Of a stretch of 64,000 nucleotides of DNA, positions 27,155 to 36,724 are shown one piece after another. The stretch comes from Lachnospiraceae bacterium. Its GTDB lineage: Bacteria; Bacillota; Clostridia; Lachnospirales; Lachnospiraceae. Both the position numbers and the translations under genes were made by a program. The stretch spans positions 114,473 through 178,472 of the forward strand of contig JAAUZH010000037.1 in NCBI GenBank assembly GCA_014804675.1, read 5' to 3'. The notes beneath the pieces were generated by a model, which made no database searches, had not been told where the DNA came from, and saw only the letters and a list, made by a program, of their open reading frames with translations. Numbering within the stretch: position 1 is the first letter of the stretch; the number at the start of each line of letters is the position of its first letter.

Positions 27155-28243
27155 CTACAGGATTGCTTCAATGAATAAATCGGAATGCTGTGATAAATCA
27201 ATGAAATTATCCCGGAACCGAACCAGAGGCTTAGATAGATGATGTTTATTGATAAATACCACATCTCCTTCCACTCCGTTGTTTAGGCGAACCCGGTTGT
27301 TTACATAGGTAAGGACGACGTTTTCCAAAAAAGTCAGTACATAAAGCGGATTGTATTTCTGGAACCCTTCCTTTTCAAAGATTTCGATAACCTTAAAGGG
27401 ACAAAGGGGGCCGCGATACACTCTTGCGGCTGTCATAGCTTCATAAACATCCGCAATGGCGACCAACTGGGCATAGATATCAATTTTATCTTCTTTAGAA
27501 CCGTAAGGATAGCCGCTGCCGTCAAATCTTTCGTGGTGCATAAGGGCGGCATTTTTTATATGCTCATTCAAATCCTGATCTTTCAGTACATTATAGCCTT
27601 CTAGTGTATGGGTCTTAACGATTTTATATTCATCATCGGTAAGCTTGGAGGGTTTTTTGATAATATCATTGGGAATGGCCAGCTTTCCGATATCGTGGAA
27701 GAGCCCGCATAAGGTAGCCAGATCAATTTCATCCTGGGAAAAATCAAGCCAGTTGGCAAGCACATTGCATAAAAGCGCAACATTAATGCTGTGTGCAAAA
27801 GTAGTGTCATCATATTCCCGCATATTGTGAAGCATATGGAAAAAACTCACATGCCCGCTGCTGGTATCCAAAAGCCCCACAGTCCTTTTCAAGATTTCTG
27901 CAGGTTCAATGGGAATGCTTTTGTGCACTACATCGTTTAAGTAATGGGAGAAGTCCTCTGCCAATTCATCAAAATTTGCTTTATATTCCTTGAATTCCGG
28001 TGTTGCCTGAATCAATTTGGAATAGGGCCATTCTTCTTCAGCGGCAATCTGCTGCAGAGAAGCCTTGGAAACTGGCTGTTCCTCTTCAATCCGAACACTG
28101 ATAATAGAATAAAACTCAAGTCGGGTAATAGTCTTATCGGTAAGCTCTGTGCCTTTTTGAACAATCAACTGGTTGTTATATGTATAAACGTCCTCAGCAG
28201 TTATCATTCCCGGTATTAGGTTTGCAACATTTATTTTCTTCAT
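27155..28243 (-). CDS. HD-GYP domain protein (probable c-di-GMP phosphodiesterase)
   Basis: A 362-residue cytoplasmic protein. The N-terminal DUF3391-like part (NLIPGMITAEDVYTYNNQLI) leads into an HD-GYP domain with HSINVALLC, the FHDIGKLAIP metal motif, HTLEGYNVL, and HHERFDGSGYPYG, which is the intact GYP signature of enzymes that hydrolyse cyclic di-GMP. No receiver or membrane domain is present. The start at 28243 has a GGAGGG site; the longer frame overlaps this site. Cyclic di-GMP would link it to motility, whose genes lie in the same window, but there is no direct operon link. Confidence 0.92.
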   Translation of the reverse strand: MKKINVANLIPGMITAEDVYTYNNQLIVQKGTELTDKTITRLEFYSIISVRIEEEQPVSKASLQQIAAEEEWPYSKLIQATPEFKEYKANFDELAEDFSHYLNDVVHKSIPIEPAEILKRTVGLLDTSSGHVSFFHMLHNMREYDDTTFAHSINVALLCNVLANWLDFSQDEIDLATLCGLFHDIGKLAIPNDIIKKPSKLTDDEYKIVKTHTLEGYNVLKDQDLNEHIKNAALMHHERFDGSGYPYGSKEDKIDIYAQLVAIADVYEAMTAARVYRGPLCPFKVIEIFEKEGFQKYNPLYVLTFLENVVLTYVNNRVRLNNGVEGDVVFINKHHLSKPLVRFRDNFIDLSQHSDLFIEAIL

Positions 28244-28313
28244 AACGTTTTCCCTCCTTGAATACAGATAGAGAAAAATCAAAATAGTGAGAGTGTCAAA
28301 TTACCTTAATAAA

Positions 28314-28342
28314 ATTATAAAATTTTTATGTAAAAAAGTCAA
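28314..28342 (-). promoter_or_regulatory. Sigma-A promoter for the HD-GYP gene
   Basis: On the minus strand TTGACT and TATAAT are separated by 17 bases, about 70 bases before the gene. Confidence 0.75.
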
Positions 28343-28445
28343 TAAAATAGTTCTGAGGGAATAAAAAATTGTTAAAAATAAACAAATTGGAAGGGACATT
28401 TTAGGTAAAGTGAGATTAGAAAAAATATAAGTAAAAAAATTATTA

Positions 28446-28474
28446 TGTACATTGTAGGAAGAACATGTTATACT
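28446..28474 (+). promoter_or_regulatory. Sigma-A promoter for the secreted paralogue pair
   Basis: A moderate TGTACA and a TATACT with a 17-base spacer and TGT extension of the -10 box; 44 bases before the first secreted protein gene. Confidence 0.55.
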
Positions 28475-28517
28475 AAACGAGTAAATTCAGTTTAATATTT
28501 TATAAGGAGGAAATTTT

Positions 28518-29369
28518 ATGAAACCAAACAAAAGAGTCACAGCAATCCTACTGGTTCTAATAGTTTTTTTCAACTGCTTACATGTGCCTTTGCTGGAAGT
28601 GCAGGCTGCAACTAAAACTACAACGTATGTAATGGACAGCAAGAAAGGAGTGTATTATCCCGCCAAGGTCAGAGCTGGAATCAATGAATTGAGTAACAGC
28701 GCTACGATATATCTGGTAAATGAGGGGGATTACGTTGCGGCTGTTAAGAGCAGCAGCTCTGATTTGATTGCGAAGGTTACAGGTAAAACTATATATACAG
28801 GAGATCATTACACCACGGTCAGACTTGCGGAAGGGAAGGAGCAAAAATGCAAGGCAGAGGGCAGTATTACCTACCATGCAAAAAAGAAAGGCACTTATAC
28901 CCTGAAAGTTACTATTAAAAATGCAAAGAAAAAAACAACTTGTACAAAGAAAATCAAAGTCTATGCAGAGGATTATGCAACACCGGTTAAGACTCTAAAA
29001 TATGCAGGGAAGTTATACAATACATACTCTAAGCTTTTTACGAAAAAAAGCGGTAAGCTGCAAGTTGCCATGAATAAGGGATTTAAGCTTCAGAAAATTG
29101 AAGTGGGTACATATACAGAGGGAGTTTATAAGGATACTTCCGTTGAACCGACTTTTGTAAAGGTTAAAAATAACAAGAATATTACGTTAGCTGCCAGTAC
29201 GAAATATACGGTGGATTCATATTCCTATGCCAGCGCCTATTATTCTTATCAATCAGGAAGAAGTTATGACTATTTATATCCGGTTACATTGGTGAGAATA
29301 ACTTATAAGGATACAAAGCTTGGTGTTACGCAAAGCGTTGTGTATGAGTTGTATTATAAAAAGAAATAA
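28518..29369 (+). CDS. Secreted lysine/tyrosine-rich protein, paralogue 1
   Basis: A 283-residue protein with a clear signal peptide (hydrophobic run about residues 8-25, cleavage near EVQA-ATK). The mature part is basic, rich in Lys, Tyr, Thr and Ser, and looks beta-sandwich-like: an Ig-like unit ending in KKGTYTLKVTIKNAKKKTT and TKKIKVYAED, then a second unit LKYAGKLYNTYSKLFTKKSG. The gene directly downstream encodes a recognisable paralogue. No LPxTG, SLH or catalytic motif was found, so it is probably a released or loosely wall-bound protein of unknown role. Confidence 0.75.
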   Translation: MKPNKRVTAILLVLIVFFNCLHVPLLEVQAATKTTTYVMDSKKGVYYPAKVRAGINELSNSATIYLVNEGDYVAAVKSSSSDLIAKVTGKTIYTGDHYTTVRLAEGKEQKCKAEGSITYHAKKKGTYTLKVTIKNAKKKTTCTKKIKVYAEDYATPVKTLKYAGKLYNTYSKLFTKKSGKLQVAMNKGFKLQKIEVGTYTEGVYKDTSVEPTFVKVKNNKNITLAASTKYTVDSYSYASAYYSYQSGRSYDYLYPVTLVRITYKDTKLGVTQSVVYELYYKKK

Positions 29370-29384
29370 TAAGGAGGGAGAAGT

Positions 29385-30227
29385 ATGAGAAACTATTTAA
29401 AACATGTTACAAAGGGAATGTTTGTGCTGGTTCTTGCCTTTTTCTTTATGCTGCAGGCTGTAATACAGGCAGAAGCAAAGACAGCGGTGGATACGGTAAA
29501 TGGTGTTACATATTCTGATAGTGAATCTATAAGCGTAGGCTATTTATACAGTTTTTTTGAGGGTGCAGGCGGCGATGCTTTGATTCAATTAAGCAATAGG
29601 GGCGATAGAGTAACAAATGTAAAATCCAGCAGTACCAATCTTCTTGCAAAGAAAACCTATGAATCATACGATACTTCCACAAGTATAGATTATGACACAA
29701 AACAAAAGACTGTAAGCAGCAGATATTACACTACTTATATCAGCTTTTTTGCTAAAAAAGCGGGAACCTATACAGTGACTTTTGATATTGTAAAGCAGGA
29801 TGGTACAGTAAGATGCACAAAGTCCATCAAAGTAAAGGCGTCTGGAAGTACAGCTTCAAGTCCGATTAAGAAAATTACATATGCAGGAAAAGACTTATAC
29901 AGCTATTATCCTTTTACGACCAAAGGCTCCGGTAAATTAAAGGTAACAATGAAAGCAGCATATAAGCTGGTGTCCATTGAAGTTGGAAGCTGTAATAAAA
30001 AGGGAGAGATTACTTATAAAAAAGTAAAAAATAATAAGAAAATCTCACTTGTGAAAAAAGCGGTATATACTAATCAATATAATTATTCTGCCGGAGGAAC
30101 GAAATATATGAGTGATGAATTATTTCCTACTACCTATATTCGGATAACCTATCAGAATAAAAAGAAAAAAGAGACTGGCACATGGGTAACTGCTTTGCAC
30201 ACAATCAATAAAAAGCAATCATGGTAA
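29385..30227 (+). CDS. Secreted lysine/tyrosine-rich protein, paralogue 2
   Basis: A 280-residue protein with a signal peptide (about residues 11-31, ending IQAEA-KT). It aligns with the upstream protein over its whole length: KAGTYTVTFDIVKQDGTVRC with TKSIKVKA, ITYAGKDLYSYY, GSGKLKVTMKAAYKLVSIEVG and the Tyr-rich end. The single Cys before TKSIKV is shared with paralogue 1. Only 15 bases separate the two genes and a GGAGGG site precedes this one, so they form a tandem-duplicated operon. Family and role are not recognised. Confidence 0.75.
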   Translation: MRNYLKHVTKGMFVLVLAFFFMLQAVIQAEAKTAVDTVNGVTYSDSESISVGYLYSFFEGAGGDALIQLSNRGDRVTNVKSSSTNLLAKKTYESYDTSTSIDYDTKQKTVSSRYYTTYISFFAKKAGTYTVTFDIVKQDGTVRCTKSIKVKASGSTASSPIKKITYAGKDLYSYYPFTTKGSGKLKVTMKAAYKLVSIEVGSCNKKGEITYKKVKNNKKISLVKKAVYTNQYNYSAGGTKYMSDELFPTTYIRITYQNKKKKETGTWVTALHTINKKQSW

Positions 30228-30316
30228 ATGAAAAGGAAATTCATATGACAGGAGCAGGGGCATAAGGCCTGTTTCCTGTCATTTTGTATAGAAAAAGATA
30301 TATTTGTCAAAATATA

Positions 30317-30345
30317 TTGACGTACCAGGGAAAAAATAGTATAGT
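30317..30345 (+). promoter_or_regulatory. Sigma-A promoter for the SAM riboswitch-metK unit
   Basis: TTGACG and TATAGT with a 17-base spacer, about 33 bases before the riboswitch P1 helix. Confidence 0.8.
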
Positions 30346-30377
30346 AGCATCAAGTGAGAAAATTCCATATTGCAAAG

Positions 30378-30582
30378 TCTCTTATTTGGAGTGGTGGAGA
30401 TACAAAGGATCTGTGAAGCCACGGCAACCCCTGAAAGCTGTTCTTCTAACTAAGGAAGCTTCCCGATATCAAGGGAAATGGATGGAAGGATTGAGGAAGG
30501 TGCCAACCTGAGCGAGTCATCGAACAATAAGAGGATCTTCTGACTAGAAATCAGATCCGCTTGCTTCGAGCGGATTTTTTAT
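30378..30582 (+). promoter_or_regulatory. SAM-I (S-box) riboswitch with terminator
   Basis: The S-box core is readable: P1 5' strand TCTCTTATT, the GAGTGGTGGAG segment, GAAGCCACGGCAACC, the later GGTGCCAACCTGAGCGA and P1 3' strand AATAAGAG (30527-30534). Downstream, ATCCGCT/AGCGGAT plus six T (30555-30580) is a terminator, while GGATCT at 30533 can pair with AGATCC at 30553-30558 as the competing antiterminator. With SAM bound, P1 forms and the terminator is expected to switch metK off. Confidence 0.95.
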
Positions 30583-30602
30583 GTTTTAAAGGAGGAAATG
30601 AA

Positions 30603-31790
30603 ATGGAGAAGCTATTATTTACTTCAGAATCAGTAACAGAAGGACATCCGGACAAAATGTGTGATGCTATTTCGGATGCCATATTGGATGCGTTAATGGA
30701 GCAGGACCCAATGAGCCGTGTGGCTTGTGAAACCTGTACTACGACAGGTCTTGTTATGGTAATGGGAGAGATTACCACAAAGGCTTATGTGGATATCCAA
30801 AAAATAGTAAGGGATACGATAAAGGAAATCGGTTATACCAAATCGGAATATGGCTTTGACGGAAATACCTGTGGCGTCATGGTAGCGCTTGACGAGCAGT
30901 CTGCAGATATAGCTATGGGTGTGGATAAGGCATTGGAAGCAAAGGAAAATCAAATGTCCGATACGGAAATTGATGCCATTGGAGCTGGAGACCAGGGTAT
31001 GATGTTTGGCTATGCTACCAACGAAACGGAGGATTATATGCCATATCCAATCAGCCTTGCCCATAAGCTGGCATTGCAGCTGACCAAAGTGAGGAAAGAC
31101 GGCACATTGGCTTATTTAAGACCCGATGGAAAAAGTCAGGTTTCCGTAGAATATGATGAATCAGGAAAACCAAAGCGTTTAGAAGCAGTCGTATTGTCTA
31201 CGCAGCATGATCCGGAGATATCTCAGGAACAGATTCATAAGGATATTAAACAATATGTATTCGATCCGATTCTTCCGAAGGAATTGATTGATGGGGATAC
31301 AAAGTACTTTATTAATCCAACAGGGCGTTTTGTAATCGGGGGACCAAATGGTGACAGCGGATTAACAGGACGTAAGATTATTGTAGATACCTATGGCGGA
31401 TATGCCCGTCACGGCGGCGGCGCTTTTTCCGGAAAGGACTGCACAAAGGTGGATAGAAGTGCAGCTTATGCGGCCAGATATGTGGCAAAAAATATTGTGG
31501 CAGCAGGTCTTGCAGAGAAATGTGAAATTCAGCTGGCATATGCCATCGGAGTGGCACATCCTATGTCCATTATGGTAGATACCTTTGGAACCGGAAAGCT
31601 TTCGGAAGACAAGCTGGTAGACATCGTAAGAGAGAATTTTGACCTTCGGCCGGCCGGCATTATTAAAATGCTGGATCTTCGCCGCCCCATTTACAAGCAG
31701 ACAGCAGCTTACGGACATTTTGGAAGGAATGATCTGAACCTTCCATGGGAGAAATTAGATAAAGCGGAGATATTAAAGAAATATTTATGA
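30603..31790 (+). CDS. metK: S-adenosylmethionine synthetase
   Basis: This 395-residue cytoplasmic enzyme makes S-adenosylmethionine from methionine and ATP. Key motifs are [20 protein letters not shown] (ATP/Mg site), the [12 protein letters not shown] signature and the P-loop-like [19 protein letters not shown] signature. Length is typical. The ATG at 30603 follows a GGAGG site; the longer frame from 30561 runs through the riboswitch terminator and is rejected. Expression is under the upstream SAM-I riboswitch, i.e. product feedback. Confidence 0.98.
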   Translation: MEKLLFTSESVTEGHPDKMCDAISDAILDALMEQDPMSRVACETCTTTGLVMVMGEITTKAYVDIQKIVRDTIKEIGYTKSEYGFDGNTCGVMVALDEQSADIAMGVDKALEAKENQMSDTEIDAIGAGDQGMMFGYATNETEDYMPYPISLAHKLALQLTKVRKDGTLAYLRPDGKSQVSVEYDESGKPKRLEAVVLSTQHDPEISQEQIHKDIKQYVFDPILPKELIDGDTKYFINPTGRFVIGGPNGDSGLTGRKIIVDTYGGYARHGGGAFSGKDCTKVDRSAAYAARYVAKNIVAAGLAEKCEIQLAYAIGVAHPMSIMVDTFGTGKLSEDKLVDIVRENFDLRPAGIIKMLDLRRPIYKQTAAYGHFGRNDLNLPWEKLDKAEILKKYL

Positions 31791-31822
31791 TATGCGGGCT
31801 ATCCCAATGGAAATGCCTGTAG

Positions 31823-31859
31823 AAAAAGGAGTGTTCAAGCTTGGACACTCCTTTTTTTT
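31823..31859 (+). terminator. Intrinsic terminator after metK
   Basis: AAAAGGAGTGTTCAAG pairs with CTTGGACACTCCTTTT, followed by a T-run. Bases TTGGAC of its 3' strand also serve as the -35 box of the next promoter. Confidence 0.9.
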
Positions 31860-31869
31860 GTGCTATACT
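31841..31869 (+). promoter_or_regulatory. Sigma-A promoter for dnaE overlapping the metK terminator
   Basis: TTGGAC (in the terminator stem) and TATACT with a 17-base spacer, 68 bases before the dnaE start. Confidence 0.65.
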
Positions 31870-31937
31870 AAAGCTTACAGATAATAAGCCATAGAGAACT
31901 AATCATATAAAAGCTTATGTACGGAAAGGAAAAAGCC

Positions 31938-34900
31938 ATGGCATTTACTCATCTTCATGTTCATACAGAATATTCCCTGCTGGACGGCTCCAATAAAATA
32001 AAAGAATGTGTGAAGCGCGTGAAGGAGCTTGGCATGGACAGTGTGGCAATTACGGATCACGGTGTCATGTTTGGAGTCATTGATTTTTACAGGGCAGCAA
32101 GGGAGCAGGGGATTCGCCCTATTATTGGCTGTGAGGTATATGTAGCGCCGAATTCCAGATTTGATAAGGAACTGACGGGAGGAGAGGATCGATATTACCA
32201 TCTGGTGTTATTAGCAGAAAATAACACTGGTTATGCAAATTTGATGCATATCGTCAGCAGGGGCTTTACAGAAGGTTATTACTACAAACCTCGTGTAGAT
32301 ATGGAAATACTAAATCAATATCATGAAGGAATCATTGCCCTTTCCGCCTGTCTGGCCGGAGAGGTACAGCGCTATATTTCCAAAGGGCTGATGGAAGAGG
32401 CCAAAAAATCTGCGTTAAAATATGAAGCATGCTTTGGAAAAGGGAATTACTTTTTAGAGCTTCAGGATCATGGTATTCCGGAGCAGCGAATGGTGAATAC
32501 AGCGCTTCTGCAGATGAGCAGAGAGCTTCAGATTCCCTTGGTTGTTACCAATGATGTACATTATACATATGCGGAAGATGAAAAGCCTCATGACATCCTT
32601 CTATGCATCCAAACCGGAAAGAAGCTGGCAGATGAAGATAGAATGCGGTATGAAGGAGGGCAATATTATATTAAAAGTGAAGAGGAAATGAAACAACTCT
32701 TTCCTTATGCTTTGGAGGCTTTGGAAAATACCCACAAAATAGCGGAACGCTGTCAGGTGGAAATTGAATTTGGAAAAACTAAGCTGCCCCATTATGAAGT
32801 TCCGGAAGGCTATACGTCTTATACTTACCTGGAAAAGCTTTGTTATGATGGACTTTTGTTTCGCTATGGGTCTGAGGAGATAAGAAATTCCCGGGAATTT
32901 GTTTGTGTTTCTACTCCGGAAGGGGAAAAAATCGACTGGGGAAATCCTATAAATAAAGAAAAATTAAAACAGGATATAACTTTAAGAAGCTTAGAAGAAA
33001 GACTGGAATATGAGCTGTCAACCATTGAGAAAATGGGCTATGTGGATTATTTTCTGATAGTCTGGGACTTTATCAATTACTCAAAAGAGCAGGATATTAT
33101 TGTAGGACCGGGACGAGGTTCGGCAGCAGGAAGCATTGTTTCTTATTGCTTGAAGATTACCGATATCGATCCGATTAAATATCAACTGTTATTTGAACGT
33201 TTCCTGAATCCGGAGCGTGTTTCCATGCCGGATATTGATATTGATTTCTGCTTTGAAAGAAGGCAGGAGGTAATTGACTATGTGGGAGAAAAGTACGGAC
33301 AGGAAAAAGTAGTGCAGATTGTTACCTTTGGTACCATGGCAGCTAAGGGTGTTATCCGGGATGTGGGAAGGGTCATGGATTTGCCTTATAGTTACGTGGA
33401 TTCCATTGCCAAGATGATACCTAATGAATTAGATATTACGATTTCCAAGGCGCTGGAAATGAATCCGGAATTTCGTTCCCTGTATGAAAATGATGAACAG
33501 GTACATTATTTAATTGACATGTGCAAAAGACTGGAAGGTCTTCCAAGGCATACTTCCATGCATGCTGCGGGAGTTGTGATCTGCCCTGAGGCAGCAGATG
33601 AATTTGTTCCTCTTTCAAGAGGATCTGACGGTTCCATTACTACACAGTTTACCATGACCACTTTAGAGGAGCTGGGGCTGTTAAAGATGGATTTTTTAGG
33701 TCTTCGTACATTAACCGTAATTCAAAATGCGCTTAAGATGATTGAAAAGGGCGGCGGACCTGTAATCGATATGAGTAAGATTGATTATGACGATAAAAAA
33801 GTGCTTGACTATATTGGAACGGGTAAAACGGAAGGTGTATTCCAGATTGAAAGCGCCGGCATGAAGGTGTTTATGAAGGAGCTGAAGCCTCAGTCCCTGG
33901 AGGATATTATTGCGGGCATATCTTTATATAGGCCGGGACCTATGGATTTCATTCCCAAATATATTTATGGAAAGAACCACCCGGATCAGGTTGTTTATTC
34001 CTGTCCGCAGCTGGAGCCTATTTTAAAGCCCACTTATGGCTGTATCGTATATCAGGAGCAGGTTATGCAGATTGTAAGGGATTTAGGCGGCTATACCCTG
34101 GGGAGAAGTGACCTGGTGCGTCGTGCCATGAGCAAAAAAAAGCAGTCTGTCATGGAAAAAGAGCGTGCCAACTTTATTTTTGGAAATAAAGAAGAAAGGG
34201 TGCCGGGGTGTCTGGAAAACGGTATTTCAGAAAAAGTGGCAGGACAGATTTATGATGATATGATGGATTTTGCCAAATATGCCTTTAATAAATCCCATGC
34301 GGCAGCCTATGCGGTGGTTTCCTATCAGACGGCATGGTTAAAATACTATTATCCGGTAGAGTTTATGGCTGCTCTTTTAACTTCCGTCATTGATAATCCA
34401 GGAAAAGTGGCGGAATATATTCTTACAAGCAGAAATATGGGAATACGGATACTGCCCCCTGATGTAAACCAGGGGGAGAAGAGCTTTTCTGTAAAGGATG
34501 GAGCTATCTGTTTTGCCCTTACTGCCATAAAAGGCGTGGGACGTCCGATCATCGAATCCATTGTAGCAGAGCGGGAGGCAAGGGGCAGGTTTGTGGATTT
34601 AAATGATTTTATCACCCGCATGTCAGATTCCCAGTTGAATAAGAGGGTTTTGGAAAATTTTATAAAAGCAGGCGCTTTTGACTGCTTTGAAGGCACAAGG
34701 AAGCAGCTGATGGCTGTATACAACCAGATTTATGACCATATTGTAAAAGATAAGAAAAACAACATGGCGGGGCAGATGACATTGTTTGATCTGGCCAGTG
34801 AGGAGGAAAAGGAGACCTTTTCCATCAAGCTGCCGGATGTGGGCGAATATGAAAAGGAAATGATGCTTGCATTTGAAAAAGAAGTGATTGGCGTTTATGT

Positions 34901-35492
34901 AAGCGGGCATCCTTTGCAGGAGTATGAAGGATTTTGGAAAAAGCATATTACTGCAACTACGGGGGAATTCTTGCTGGAGGAAGAAACCGGTCTTATAAAG
35001 CTGGAGGATGGAAAAGAGGTAACCGTAGGCGGACTGATTTCTGATAAAAAAATCAAATATACAAAAAATGATAAAATTATGGCTTTCCTTACATTGGAAG
35101 ATTTGATTGGCAGCATTGAGGTAATTGTGTTTCCCGGAGCTTATGAAAAGTACAGCAGGCTTATTGTGGAAGATAAAAAGGTGTTTCTTACCGGAAGGGT
35201 CAGCCTGGAGGATGAAAAGGATGGAAAGCTTATCTGTCAACGGATTGTAGGATTTGATGAAATTGGGAGAAAATTATGGATTAAGTTTCCCGATAAGGAA
35301 AGCTTTGAAACAGACAAGGAAGAGCTTTATGCCATGCTGGCAGAGTCGGAGGGCAGAGACGGGATTGTCATTTATGTAGAGAAAGAAAGGGGAAAGAAAG
35401 AGCTTCCCAAAAATCAGAATGTAAATGCCGACAGGGTCTTGCTTGGCAGGCTGATGGAAAGATTCGGAAAAGAGAATGTGACATTAGTTTAG
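31938..35492 (+). CDS. dnaE: DNA polymerase III subunit alpha, DnaE type
   Basis: An 1184-residue C-family replicative polymerase. It starts with the PHP domain (HLHVHTEYSLLDG, ITDHGVMFGV), has the palm with GPGRGSAAGS and the catalytic MPDIDIDF (Asp432/434, near residue 430), the fingers (RRAMSKKK), the HhH region and a C-terminal OB fold (VGGLISDKKIKY). There is no internal 3'-5' exonuclease, which separates it from PolC. In Firmicutes DnaE usually works beside PolC in primer extension. Start at 31938 follows an AAAGGA site. No intein. Confidence 0.97.
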   Translation: MAFTHLHVHTEYSLLDGSNKIKECVKRVKELGMDSVAITDHGVMFGVIDFYRAAREQGIRPIIGCEVYVAPNSRFDKELTGGEDRYYHLVLLAENNTGYANLMHIVSRGFTEGYYYKPRVDMEILNQYHEGIIALSACLAGEVQRYISKGLMEEAKKSALKYEACFGKGNYFLELQDHGIPEQRMVNTALLQMSRELQIPLVVTNDVHYTYAEDEKPHDILLCIQTGKKLADEDRMRYEGGQYYIKSEEEMKQLFPYALEALENTHKIAERCQVEIEFGKTKLPHYEVPEGYTSYTYLEKLCYDGLLFRYGSEEIRNSREFVCVSTPEGEKIDWGNPINKEKLKQDITLRSLEERLEYELSTIEKMGYVDYFLIVWDFINYSKEQDIIVGPGRGSAAGSIVSYCLKITDIDPIKYQLLFERFLNPERVSMPDIDIDFCFERRQEVIDYVGEKYGQEKVVQIVTFGTMAAKGVIRDVGRVMDLPYSYVDSIAKMIPNELDITISKALEMNPEFRSLYENDEQVHYLIDMCKRLEGLPRHTSMHAAGVVICPEAADEFVPLSRGSDGSITTQFTMTTLEELGLLKMDFLGLRTLTVIQNALKMIEKGGGPVIDMSKIDYDDKKVLDYIGTGKTEGVFQIESAGMKVFMKELKPQSLEDIIAGISLYRPGPMDFIPKYIYGKNHPDQVVYSCPQLEPILKPTYGCIVYQEQVMQIVRDLGGYTLGRSDLVRRAMSKKKQSVMEKERANFIFGNKEERVPGCLENGISEKVAGQIYDDMMDFAKYAFNKSHAAAYAVVSYQTAWLKYYYPVEFMAALLTSVIDNPGKVAEYILTSRNMGIRILPPDVNQGEKSFSVKDGAICFALTAIKGVGRPIIESIVAEREARGRFVDLNDFITRMSDSQLNKRVLENFIKAGAFDCFEGTRKQLMAVYNQIYDHIVKDKKNNMAGQMTLFDLASEEEKETFSIKLPDVGEYEKEMMLAFEKEVIGVYVSGHPLQEYEGFWKKHITATTGEFLLEEETGLIKLEDGKEVTVGGLISDKKIKYTKNDKIMAFLTLEDLIGSIEVIVFPGAYEKYSRLIVEDKKVFLTGRVSLEDEKDGKLICQRIVGFDEIGRKLWIKFPDKESFETDKEELYAMLAESEGRDGIVIYVEKERGKKELPKNQNVNADRVLLGRLMERFGKENVTLV

Positions 35493-35529
35493 AATCATGG
35501 GATATTTCAAATATTTTATATGGAAATCA

Positions 35530-35558
35530 TTGAAAAGCCATTGAAAATGAATTAAAAT
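35530..35558 (+). promoter_or_regulatory. Sigma-A promoter for pfkA
   Basis: TTGAAA and TAAAAT separated by 17 bases, 28 bases before the pfkA start codon. Confidence 0.7.
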
Positions 35559-35586
35559 GAGATAGAAAAAAGAGGAGGAGAAACCC

Positions 35587-36561
35587 ATGGCAAAGGAAAT
35601 AAAAACAATTGGTGTTTTGACAAGCGGCGGTGATGCACCGGGAATGAATGCGGCCATACGAGCAGTAGTAAGAAAAGGCATTGCAAATGGTGTGAAGATT
35701 AAGGGCATAAAAAAGGGCTATCAGGGTCTGTTAAATGAAGAAATTATAGATTTGGAAAAAAAGAATGTATCGGATATTATCCAAAGAGGCGGCACGATAC
35801 TTGGTACTGCCAGATGTTCGGAATTCCGTACGCTGGAGGGGCAGCAGGCAGGTGCTGAGATTTGTAGAAAACATGGAATTGACGGTATCGTCGTAATTGG
35901 AGGAGACGGTTCCTATAAGGGCGCCCAGGCGCTTTCCAAACAGGGCATTAACACCATTGGAGTACCTGGAACAATAGATTTGGATATTGCCTGTACGGAA
36001 TATACAATCGGATTTGATACTGCAATCAATACAGCAATGGATGCCATTGATAAAGTAAGGGATACCTCATCTTCTCACGAAAGATGCAGCATTATCGAGG
36101 TAATGGGAAGAGATGCCGGCTATATTGCTTTATGGTGTGGTGTTGCCAATGGTGCAGAGGATATTCTCCTGCCTGAAAAATACGATTATAATGAACAGAA
36201 TATTATCAATAATATTATCAATAACAGAAAAAGAGGAAAGACCCACCATATTATTATCAATGCGGAAGGAATCGGTCATTCCACCTCCATGGCACGGAGA
36301 ATTGAAGCGGCTACCGGAATTGAAACAAGGGCTACTATTTTAGGATATATGCAAAGAGGGGGGAATCCTACCTGTAAGGACCGTTTCTATGCCTCCATCA
36401 TGGGAGCCTATGCAGCTGATATCCTGTGTCAGGGAAAAACAAACCGTGTAGTTGGTTATCAGCATGGAGAATTTTTGGATTTTGATATTGATGAGGCTCT
36501 TGCGATGAAAAAGGATATTTCTGAATATCAATATGAGGTTAGCAGAATACTTTCTATGTAA
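35587..36561 (+). CDS. pfkA: ATP-dependent 6-phosphofructokinase
   Basis: A 324-residue glycolytic enzyme that phosphorylates fructose 6-phosphate. GVLTSGGDAPGMNAAIR and VIGGDGSYKGA form the nucleotide site; glycine in GGDGS and in PGTID points to ATP rather than pyrophosphate as donor. The catalytic loop reads PGTIDLDI where the well-studied enzymes have PGTIDNDI, so Asn is replaced by Leu between the two conserved Asp residues; MGRDAGYIAL also differs from the usual MGRHAGD. Both look like lineage traits rather than damage. An AGGAGG site precedes the ATG. Confidence 0.96.
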   Translation: MAKEIKTIGVLTSGGDAPGMNAAIRAVVRKGIANGVKIKGIKKGYQGLLNEEIIDLEKKNVSDIIQRGGTILGTARCSEFRTLEGQQAGAEICRKHGIDGIVVIGGDGSYKGAQALSKQGINTIGVPGTIDLDIACTEYTIGFDTAINTAMDAIDKVRDTSSSHERCSIIEVMGRDAGYIALWCGVANGAEDILLPEKYDYNEQNIINNIINNRKRGKTHHIIINAEGIGHSTSMARRIEAATGIETRATILGYMQRGGNPTCKDRFYASIMGAYAADILCQGKTNRVVGYQHGEFLDFDIDEALAMKKDISEYQYEVSRILSM

Positions 36562-36595
36562 TAGACGATAAGAGATAGGGACAGATTGTAGGACG

Positions 36596-36664
36596 CAGCA
36601 GAGGGAGGAGTTATGGTTTGCGGCTGTTTTTGGATGGCAGGGACCATATCCCCTCCCTCTGCTG
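36596..36664. repeat. Imperfect 22-bp inverted repeat after pfkA
   Basis: Arms 36596-36617 and 36643-36664 pair at 20 of 22 positions (the misfits are not G-U), around a 25-base loop. There is no T-run. Its place just after a stop codon and its GGAGG-rich arm recall the long-hairpin elements, but the conserved core is missing. Confidence 0.6.
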
Positions 36665-36724
36665 TAGTTATGTGGAAATCATTACTAATATTATTACAAA
36701 ATAAAATGAAACAGGTGCAAAAAC

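Noticed and set aside
30284..30511. 75-residue frame upstream of metK
   Set aside because: It lies over the promoter and SAM-I riboswitch and follows no ribosome binding site.
34623..35240. 205-residue minus-strand frame within dnaE
   Set aside because: Antisense to the OB-fold region of dnaE, with no ribosome binding site and no family likeness.
36172..36232. Repeated ATTATCAATAAT-like units inside pfkA
   Set aside because: They encode the Asn/Ile stretch IINNIINN within the intact enzyme and are not a repeat element.
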